From Oscillibacter sp. (GTDB taxonomy: Bacteria; Bacillota; Clostridia; Oscillospirales; Oscillospiraceae), in the NCBI RefSeq assembly GCF_028693505.1, contig NZ_JAQUVF010000003.1, positions 29,443 to 93,442 on the forward strand: a DNA stretch of 64,000 nt, in the 5' to 3' direction. The notes under the pieces are model-generated. The model did not search any database and was not told the origin of the DNA. It worked only from the letters and a program-made list of their open reading frames with translations. Of this stretch, positions 58,602 to 64,000 are shown piece by piece (the stretch's first letter is position 1; every line of letters begins with the position of its first letter). The position numbers were made by a program, and so were the translations under genes.

Positions 58602-59817
58602 GGATATCACCTCCCAGTTCTTGATAGACCTCCCAGAAGTCGGGATAGGACTTGGCCACCGCCTCCGCGCCTCGGATGGTGACGGGGTCTTGGGCGCGGG
58701 TGGCGGCAATGGCCGCCGCCATCACAATGCGGTGGTCGTTGGCGCCGTCCACCGTGCCCCCGCAAAGCGGCTTCCCGCCGCGGACGGTGAGTCCGTCCGC
58801 CTGTTCCACGGCGTCGGCGCCCAGCGCCGTGAGCATGGCGGCGGTGGTGGTAAGCCGGTCGCTCTCCTTCAGCCGCAGCCGGGCAGCGCCGGTAAATTGC
58901 GTGTCGCCCTTCCGCGCCGCCGCCATCACCGCAAGGGGCGGCAGCAGGTCCGGACAGCCCGAAAGATCGATCTCCAAGTCCGTCCCGGGTCGGGCCAGCT
59001 TCCAGTAGAGGTCGCCCACGATGCGGTCGCCCTGCGCGGTGTCGGGATTTAAGCCGCTGCAAACCACGGCGTTGTCCAAAAATGCGGCGGCGTACCAGAA
59101 AGCCGCCTGCGACCAGTCCGCCTCCACCGCTGCGTTAAAGGGTGCGTAGGCATGGGGCGAGACGGTAAAGCGCCGCTCCGCCGCCTCCGTCGGGACGCCG
59201 GAGAGCTCCATGGCCTGCCGCGTCATGGCGAGATAGTCGGCGGATTCCAGCGCCGTGGTGCTCACCACCGTGGAAGGTCCGTCCAGCAGCGGCAGGGCAA
59301 ACAGCAGCCCCGAAAAAAACTGGCTGGACACGTTGCCCGGCAGGCGGTATTCCCCCGGCGTCAGGCGGCCCTGCACGGTCAGTGCGCCGCCGTCTAGCCG
59401 GTAGGAAATGCCTTTTTCCGCGAAGAGGTCAAAGTAGGGGGTCTGGGGCCGCTCCATCAGCCGTCCCCGCCCGGTAAAAACGCCGCCCCCCGCCACTGCC
59501 AGCGCGACGGGAATCAAGAAGCGGAGGGTGGAGCCGGATTCCCCGCAGTCGAACCGGGGCAGCTGCGCGTCCGTTCCGCTGTTTCTCCGGCCCCCGATGC
59601 CGGTGATCGACAGGCGGTCTCCCGTCCGTTCCCACCTTGCGCCCAGCGCCGCCATGCAGCGCAGCGTCGCCTCGATGTCTTGGGAGAGGGCCGCGCCGCT
59701 GATAGAGGAAACGCCGTCCGCCAGCGCGGTGGCAAGCAGCAGCCGGTGGGCCATGGACTTGCTGGGCGGCGGCGTGACCGTGCCGGAGAGGGGGGAGGGG
59801 GTAATTTGAATGTCCAT
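58591..59817 (-). CDS. aroA: 3-phosphoshikimate 1-carboxyvinyltransferase (EPSP synthase)
   Basis: 408 residues, slightly short but intact. Joins shikimate 3-phosphate and PEP. Motifs: PPSKSMAHRLLLATALADG (Lys/Ser of PEP site), FDCGESGSTLRFLIPVALA, PLCGGTVDGANDHRIVMAAA, LKESDRL. At the position following the glyphosate-binding loop it reads CGESGSTLRF, as in class I/II mixed enzymes; sensitivity cannot be inferred. Starts directly after aroB (1 base apart). Confidence 0.94.
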   Translation of the reverse strand: MDIQITPSPLSGTVTPPPSKSMAHRLLLATALADGVSSISGAALSQDIEATLRCMAALGARWERTGDRLSITGIGGRRNSGTDAQLPRFDCGESGSTLRFLIPVALAVAGGGVFTGRGRLMERPQTPYFDLFAEKGISYRLDGGALTVQGRLTPGEYRLPGNVSSQFFSGLLFALPLLDGPSTVVSTTALESADYLAMTRQAMELSGVPTEAAERRFTVSPHAYAPFNAAVEADWSQAAFWYAAAFLDNAVVCSGLNPDTAQGDRIVGDLYWKLARPGTDLEIDLSGCPDLLPPLAVMAAARKGDTQFTGAARLRLKESDRLTTTAAMLTALGADAVEQADGLTVRGGKPLCGGTVDGANDHRIVMAAAIAATRAQDPVTIRGAEAVAKSYPDFWEVYQELGGDIHVL

Positions 59818-60882
59818 CTACGCCTCCAGTCCCGCTGCGATGATGGCGGGAAGGTCTGTGAGGGGCAGCCGTTTCAGCTCGCACTGGCCGATCCGCCGGG
59901 GAATCACCAGCGTGATGTCTCCCCCCGTCCGCTTTTTATCGGCGGCGGCGGCTTCGGACAGGTCTTTTGCGGAAAAGTCCGTCCCGGTGGGGAGACCGTT
60001 TTTTGCAAGGCAGGCGGCAATGCGCCCGGCAATGGGTTCCGTGGTCCAGCCCAGTGCCTCGGCGGCCCGGGCGATGATCGCCAGGCCCGCCGCCACGGCG
60101 TGCCCGTGGGGAATGGTGTAGCCGCTGCACGTTTCGATGGCGTGGCCCACGGTGTGGCCCAAATTCAAAAGGCGGCGCTCGCCCTGCTCCTTTTCGTCCC
60201 GCTCCACCACGCCGGCCTTGTAGGAAACGCACCGGGCGATGACCTTGGCGGCGTCCGCTGCAAGGCAGTCGGTCTCAAAGAGGGAAAACAGCGTTTCGTC
60301 GCAGAGCACCCCGGTTTTGATGGCCTCCGCCGCCCCGTCGGCAAAGACGGCGGCGGGCAGGGAGGCAAGGCAGTCCGTGTCGCACAGCACGGCGGCGGGC
60401 TGCAAAAAGGCGCCTGCCAGATTCTTTCCGGCGCACAGGTCGATGGCGGTCTTGCCGCCCACGGAGGAATCCACGGCGGAGAGCAGGGTGGTGGGCAGCT
60501 GGATGTAGCGAATGCCCCGCAGATACACGGCGGCGGCGAAGCCTGCCATGTCCCCGGTGACGCCGCCGCCCAGCGCTGCCACGCAGTCCGTGCGGGTGAG
60601 GTGCTCCCGCGCCAGAAATTCCAGAATCGCGGAGAGCGTCGTGAGATTCTTATGCGCCTCCCCGGCGGGGAACACGTAGGAACAGACGGAGAACCCGGCG
60701 CGGCGCAGACTCTCCCCCACCGTCTCCAGATACAATTTTTCCACGGTGGAGTCTGTGACGATGGCCACGCGGCAGGTGGGCATTTTCAAATACTCCCCGC
60801 AGCGACACAGCAGCCCGCTGCCGATGGAAACCGTGTAGGGCGGCGCGGTGCGCACCGGGATGGTTTGGATGGAACCGGACAT
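59818..60882 (-). CDS. aroB: 3-dehydroquinate synthase
   Basis: 354 residues. Cyclises DAHP to 3-dehydroquinate with NAD+ and a metal ion. Motifs: FPAGEAHKNLTTLSAILEFL, VAALGGGVTGDMAGFAAAVY, GIRYIQLPTTLLSAVDSSVG, GKTAIDLCAGKN, and metal ligands in LLNLGHTVGHAIE and IPHGHAVAAGL. ATG 60882 follows GAGGAGTGGTCCC. An 87-base gap separates it from tyrA, the only sizeable one in the operon. Confidence 0.95.
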   Translation of the reverse strand: MSGSIQTIPVRTAPPYTVSIGSGLLCRCGEYLKMPTCRVAIVTDSTVEKLYLETVGESLRRAGFSVCSYVFPAGEAHKNLTTLSAILEFLAREHLTRTDCVAALGGGVTGDMAGFAAAVYLRGIRYIQLPTTLLSAVDSSVGGKTAIDLCAGKNLAGAFLQPAAVLCDTDCLASLPAAVFADGAAEAIKTGVLCDETLFSLFETDCLAADAAKVIARCVSYKAGVVERDEKEQGERRLLNLGHTVGHAIETCSGYTIPHGHAVAAGLAIIARAAEALGWTTEPIAGRIAACLAKNGLPTGTDFSAKDLSEAAAADKKRTGGDITLVIPRRIGQCELKRLPLTDLPAIIAAGLEA

Positions 60883-60969
60883 GGGACCACTCCTCTATAC
60901 AATAAATTGAAAGCTGCCGCCGGTTTTGTCCCCGACTGCGCCGGGGGCGAAGCGGCTGGGGCGGCGACG

Positions 60970-61806
60970 TCAATTGCCCCCTGCGGTGGCCTTTTTCTCC
61001 CGGCCGTCCTTCAAAAGGCCGCGCAGTCTTTGCGCGTCCTTGGCCTTGAGGGCGTCGGCATACTCGCTCAGGTGGGCGATCAGCTCGTCCAGCTCTGCGG
61101 TGAGGTAGTCGGCGTCGTCCAAAAACAGCTCCGTCCACATGTCCTCGTCCAGCCGGGCCACCCGGGTCATGTCCTGAAAGCTTCCGGCGGAAAAGCCCCG
61201 GCGCTTTTGCGCCTCCGGGGATTTCACGTAGGCGCTGGAGGCGATGTGGGCCAGCTGGGAGGTGAAGGCAATGATGCGGTCGTGCTCCGCGGGATCGGAG
61301 AAGGTAAGCCCCGCGAAGCCCAGGTCCAGAAAGAAGGCTTTCAAACGCTCCAGCAGCTGCATGTCCGTCCGCTCATTGGGGGTTAAAATCATGGAGGAGC
61401 CGACGTACAGGTCGTCGGCGGCGGAGGTGAAACCGCCCCGCTCCTTACCGGCCATGGGATGGCCGCCGATGTAGGAAAAGCCGTATTGCTCGGCAATGGG
61501 GGCGATGCCCGCCACCACCGTTCGCTTCACGCCGCACAGGTCCACCACGATGGCGGAGCGGGAGATGGTGGCGGCGTGGCTGCGGACCCATTCAATGGCC
61601 GCCCCGGGACGGACGGCAATCAAAATGAGATCGCACAGCGGCAGAGTCTCCTCCGTCAGGGGGCCGTCGATGGCCCCGCACATGCGGGCCATGGTCATGG
61701 TCTCCTTGTCCAGATCAATGCCCCAAACGGTATGGGCCGTGCGGGCCTTGGCGCTTTTTGCCATGGAGCCGCCGATCAGCCCCAAACCGACAATGCCGAC
61801 ATTCAT
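60970..61806 (-). CDS. tyrA: Prephenate dehydrogenase
   Basis: 278 residues, single-domain TyrA without an ACT or mutase part. NAD(P)-binding GIVGLGLIGGSMAKSAKA at the N-terminus, then CDLILIAVRPGA, GGHPMAGKERGGF (substrate site) and AFTSQLAHIASSAYV. It converts prephenate to 4-hydroxyphenylpyruvate for Tyr. The stop-start gap to aroF is 4 bases, so translation is coupled. Confidence 0.92.
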   Translation of the reverse strand: MNVGIVGLGLIGGSMAKSAKARTAHTVWGIDLDKETMTMARMCGAIDGPLTEETLPLCDLILIAVRPGAAIEWVRSHAATISRSAIVVDLCGVKRTVVAGIAPIAEQYGFSYIGGHPMAGKERGGFTSAADDLYVGSSMILTPNERTDMQLLERLKAFFLDLGFAGLTFSDPAEHDRIIAFTSQLAHIASSAYVKSPEAQKRRGFSAGSFQDMTRVARLDEDMWTELFLDDADYLTAELDELIAHLSEYADALKAKDAQRLRGLLKDGREKKATAGGN

Positions 61807-61810
61807 AAAA

Positions 61811-62824
61811 TCACTCCTCCATGGAACGGACGAATTCGTGGAGCTTTAAAAGCTTCCGGGCCAGCGGGTCAAACACCTCCGGCTTCAGGGACTGGGGCCC
61901 GTCGCAAAGGGCGTGGGCCGGGTCGTTGTGGACCTCGATTTGTAATCCGTCCGCGCCGGTTGCCACGGCGCCCATGGCCAGAGGCTCCACCAGCCAGCTC
62001 TTGCCGGTGGCGTGGCTGGGGTCGATGATGATGGGCAGATGGGTCAGCTTGCGCAAAACCGGGATGGCGGCAAGGTCCAGCGTGTTGCGGGTGTAGCTTT
62101 CAAAGGTGCGAATGCCCCGCTCGCAGAGAATGACGTTTTCGTTGCCGCCGGCCATCACGTACTCGGCGCTCATCAGCCACTCTTCGTAGGTGGCGGACAT
62201 GCCCCGCTTGATCATGATGGGCTTCTCCTGATGGCCGACGGCCTTCAGAAGGTCAAAATTCTGCATGTTCCGGGCACCGATCTGAATGACGTCCACATCC
62301 TTGAAAAGGGGCAGCTGGCTCAGGTCCATCAGCTCCGTCACGATGGGAAGGCCGGTTTCCTCCCGGGCTACCTTTAAGTATGCAAGGCCGGTGGCGCCCA
62401 GTCCCTGGAAGGCGTAGGGGGAGGTACGGGGCTTGAACGCGCCACCCCGGAGCATGGTGGCGCCGCTTTGCTTCACGGCCCTGGCAATGGAGACCACCTG
62501 CTCCTCTGATTCCACGGAGCAGGGGCCTGCCATGATGGTCAGCGTACCGCCGCCGATCTGGGTGTTGCCCACGGTGATCACCGTGTCCTGGGGGTGGAAT
62601 TTGCGGTTGGCGTTTTTGTAGGGCTCCTGTACCCGTTTCACGTCCTCCACGATGTCCAGCGAGGAGATCAGGTCGATGTCCAGCTGGGAGGTGTCGCCCA
62701 CCAGACCCAAAATGGTGTTGTCCTGCCCGATGCTGGTGTGGATGATGATGCCCTTTTCCTGCAGCCAGGAGATCAGGCTTTCCAGCTGGTCGCGGTTTGG
62801 ATCATGTTTCAGAATGACAATCAT
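61811..62824 (-). CDS. aroF: DAHP synthase, type I-beta with N-terminal regulatory domain
   Basis: 337 residues. The entry enzyme, joining PEP and erythrose 4-phosphate. Residues 1-70 form the ferredoxin-like regulatory domain (MIVILKHDPNRDQLESLISW) seen in the Thermotoga-type enzyme that mediates aromatic feedback; the barrel has MAGPCSVESEEQVVSIARAV, LRGGAFKPRTSPYAFQGLG, IMIKRGMSATYEEWLMSAEY and IIDPSHATGKSW. GAGGAGGCATTTTT precedes the ATG. First structural gene of the operon, 32 bases after the attenuator terminator. Confidence 0.95.
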   Translation of the reverse strand: MIVILKHDPNRDQLESLISWLQEKGIIIHTSIGQDNTILGLVGDTSQLDIDLISSLDIVEDVKRVQEPYKNANRKFHPQDTVITVGNTQIGGGTLTIMAGPCSVESEEQVVSIARAVKQSGATMLRGGAFKPRTSPYAFQGLGATGLAYLKVAREETGLPIVTELMDLSQLPLFKDVDVIQIGARNMQNFDLLKAVGHQEKPIMIKRGMSATYEEWLMSAEYVMAGGNENVILCERGIRTFESYTRNTLDLAAIPVLRKLTHLPIIIDPSHATGKSWLVEPLAMGAVATGADGLQIEVHNDPAHALCDGPQSLKPEVFDPLARKLLKLHEFVRSMEE

Positions 62825-62855
62825 AAAAATGCCTCCTCAATTGTTGAAAAGATAC

Positions 62856-62886
62856 AAAAAAACCCGCAGCCGGTTCGGCTGCGGGT
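62856..62886 (-). terminator. Attenuator terminator of the aro operon
   Basis: Minus strand: ACCCGCAGCCG / CGGCTGCGGGT with a 3-base loop, then TTTTTTT, between the leader peptide and aroF. Its 5' arm (62872-62881, CAGCCGAACC) can instead pair with GGTTTGGCTG inside the leader-peptide gene (62940-62949). Confidence 0.88.
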
Positions 62887-62922
62887 CGTCATGTACAGAC
62901 AGTTTTTTTCACAAAACCGGCA

Positions 62923-63021
62923 TTACACGCGCTTGCTTTCAGCCAAACCGAAATAAGCCTTACCATAAAAATAGGTAAAGCTAAAGTAGCGGTATTCAGC
63001 TGCACGGGTAAGACTGGTCAT
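62923..63021 (-). CDS. Phe/Tyr-rich leader peptide of the aro operon
   Basis: A 32-codon ORF that begins MTSLTRAAEYRYFSFTYFYG and ends ...KRV. Codons 10-24 include five Tyr and four Phe. GAGGGACC lies about 9 bases upstream. Immediately after the Tyr/Phe cluster the RNA contains GGTTTGGCTG, an antiterminator arm. A ribosome stalled for charged tRNA-Tyr or tRNA-Phe would leave it free to pair and open the terminator; a ribosome reaching the stop would cover it. This is the layout of classical translation-coupled attenuation. Confidence 0.85.
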   Translation of the reverse strand: MTSLTRAAEYRYFSFTYFYGKAYFGLAESKRV

Positions 63022-63143
63022 GTGTCGGTCCCTCACGGTCTCTTTAGATGTTTAAAGCATAACACTTTTGAAAGAAAATGGAAACTGTAAATTCTTCCAA
63101 ACAACATGGAAATGTTCTGACAATCCTGTCAAATTCGACGAAA

Positions 63144-63692
63144 TCAGGCAGCGCCGGGGAGACACCCGGCCATGAGAAGCTCGGTGGCCTGCAAAATAAA
63201 GCGCACATCCCGCCGCATGTCGGCCACCGTTTCCATATACTGGCGGTGCAGCTCGTCAATGGCGGCGATCAGATCCTGACGGCGCTTGGCCTGGCGCAGC
63301 GTGCAGCTTTCCAGATAGCTTGAAAGATACCCGCGCAGATCGTCCTCGTACTGCCGATGGGCGATCAGACTTTCGGAATAGTTTTCGTTGTGCGGATAAG
63401 TAAAGGCGTCCGCCAGATAGTGGGTGAGTTTTCCCAGCGTGTAATACTGCCAGACGCTCCACCGGGTGCGCTGCTGCAAATGAGCGATGTGGGCGTTGAT
63501 GTATCGCTGGGAGTTGGAGAAATTATGCCCCCGGAGCGTACTGGCCCTGCGGGAACCCTTTAAGTAGGTCAGGGGGTTGCAGTCCGGCTGAAAGGAGCCG
63601 AACAGAAATGCCAATTCGTAGCGTCTGGCAGAAAATCCGTGCTCGCTTTTGAGCAGCGTGGAAGCCAGTAACTTATGACTGCGTTTTTGCAA
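63144..63692 (-). CDS. Zinc-dependent phospholipase C-like protein
   Basis: 182 residues, TTG start after GGAGGTGTTGTT. The pattern MQKRSHKLLASTLLKSEHGF, LAFLFGSFQPDCNPLTYLKG, HYLADAFTYPHNEN (HxxxD-type metal ligands) matches the zinc-dependent PLC/S1-P1 nuclease superfamily in short form. No signal peptide is seen, so it may be cytoplasmic. Substrate unknown. Confidence 0.75.
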   Translation of the reverse strand: MQKRSHKLLASTLLKSEHGFSARRYELAFLFGSFQPDCNPLTYLKGSRRASTLRGHNFSNSQRYINAHIAHLQQRTRWSVWQYYTLGKLTHYLADAFTYPHNENYSESLIAHRQYEDDLRGYLSSYLESCTLRQAKRRQDLIAAIDELHRQYMETVADMRRDVRFILQATELLMAGCLPGAA

Positions 63693-63804
63693 AACAACAC
63701 CTCCGGAAATTTCTTTCGATGAACGGCAACAGTATACCATGATGATGGGGAGTGTGCAAGAGAGATTTTATGAAAAGTGCATGAATTCTGTGGAAAGTGC
63801 CCTG

Positions 63805-63833
63805 TTGCGTCAAGCGGGGAAATACGGTATAAT
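63805..63833 (+). promoter_or_regulatory. Promoter of the CoA-transferase gene
   Basis: TTGCGT (63805-63810), 17-bp spacer, TATAAT (63828-63833). Confidence 0.75.
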
Positions 63834-63909
63834 AACGCAAAACGAGAGAGAAGATGCGGGTTCGGATGGCCGACTTTTGCAGCGAGGCCCCGCAATGGAG
63901 GGAAACAAC

Positions 63910-64000
63910 GTGGCAGGAGAGATTCCAAGCCGTCAAAGCCGCTGGGCGGACGGCGGCGACTGGCAGGAGCAATATCAAAAGCGGGTCATGACGGCGGATG
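63910..64000 (+). CDS. Start of an acetyl-CoA hydrolase/4-hydroxybutyrate CoA-transferase family gene (3' cut)
   Basis: Only about 30 codons lie in the window. The visible DWQEQYQKRVMTAD resembles the N-terminus of 4-hydroxybutyrate / butyryl-CoA:acetate CoA-transferases. GTG at 63910 lies 7 bases after GGAGGG; an in-frame ATG at 63895 is an alternative. The rest of the gene is outside the window, so the call is tentative. Confidence 0.55.
   Translation, partial: MAGEIPSRQSRWADGGDWQEQYQKRVMTAD

Overview
This window is a stretch of chromosome from a GC-rich, endospore-forming anaerobe of the Clostridia. The best guess is Oscillospiraceae, in the Oscillibacter/Flavonifractor/Dysosmobacter neighbourhood. 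The evidence is a spoVAC gene, Gram-positive style T-box leaders, ferredoxin-dependent 2-oxoacid oxidoreductase genes, a CoA-transferase start, strong AGGAGG ribosome sites and clostridial-type TTGACA/TATAAT promoters. No rRNA, CRISPR array, intact insertion sequence or complete prophage is visible. Genes are dense, on both strands, and nearly all look intact.

Layout. 1-2.7 kb: the dnaJ 3' end, a PHP phosphatase, rpiB and a membrane-anchored putative glycosidase, followed by two identical terminators around a hairpin-rich repeat. 2.9-4.7 kb (minus): a membrane-tethered MerR regulator with its own 19-bp-spacer promoter, a YbjQ protein and a metallo-hydrolase. 4.7-10.5 kb: mutY, four uncharacterised small genes, tdk, a PflX-type radical SAM protein and a MATE exporter. 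10.5-14.6 kb: a CmpB-type membrane protein, hemW, a lone spoVAC and a cation/proton antiporter. 15-21.2 kb: a divergent type II topoisomerase pair separated by a secreted copper-amine-oxidase-domain protein. 21.2-27 kb: YitT, LUD and lipoprotein genes, tRNA-Gly, then a Trp T-box in front of a trpXYZ-type ABC importer. 27.3-32 kb: tRNA-Val, an SDR enzyme, an S24/XRE repressor with four phased operators, tRNA-Tyr and tRNA-Thr, a three-gene cassette ending in a sigma-like factor, a second YitT and a racemase. 32-35 kb (minus): a second trpXYZ-like importer. 35-40 kb: pyrG with a structured leader, an M24 peptidase and a CBS-type pyrophosphatase. 40-46 kb: a structured intergenic region, a GntR(YtrA)-controlled ABC exporter, a NifU-like protein, htpG and a zinc-ribbon membrane protein. 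46-52 kb: ilvE under a T-box (probably Val), a Vor-type 2-oxoacid:ferredoxin oxidoreductase operon and a divergent FadR-type regulator. 52-54.6 kb: cstA with a small partner gene. 54.7-63 kb (minus): a complete shikimate-to-Phe/Tyr operon. 63-64 kb: a PLC-like protein and the start of a CoA-transferase.

How it fits together. The common theme is aromatic and branched-chain amino acid economy controlled at the RNA level. The aro operon encodes all seven steps from DAHP to chorismate (AroE and AroK fused) plus prephenate dehydrogenase and chorismate mutase/prephenate dehydratase. It is preceded by a 32-codon leader peptide with five Tyr and four Phe codons, an antiterminator segment and a terminator, i.e. 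a translation-coupled attenuator. No trp biosynthetic gene is seen here, but a Trp-specifier T-box controls a Trp-type importer. The ilvE/vor neighbourhood would transaminate branched-chain amino acids and oxidise the keto acids to acyl-CoA with reduced ferredoxin.

Most worth a second look: the Phe/Tyr attenuator, the phased operator array of the S24 repressor whose divergent promoter has no protein-coding gene, the hairpin repeat between duplicated terminators, the pyrG leader, and several small ORFs embedded in operons.
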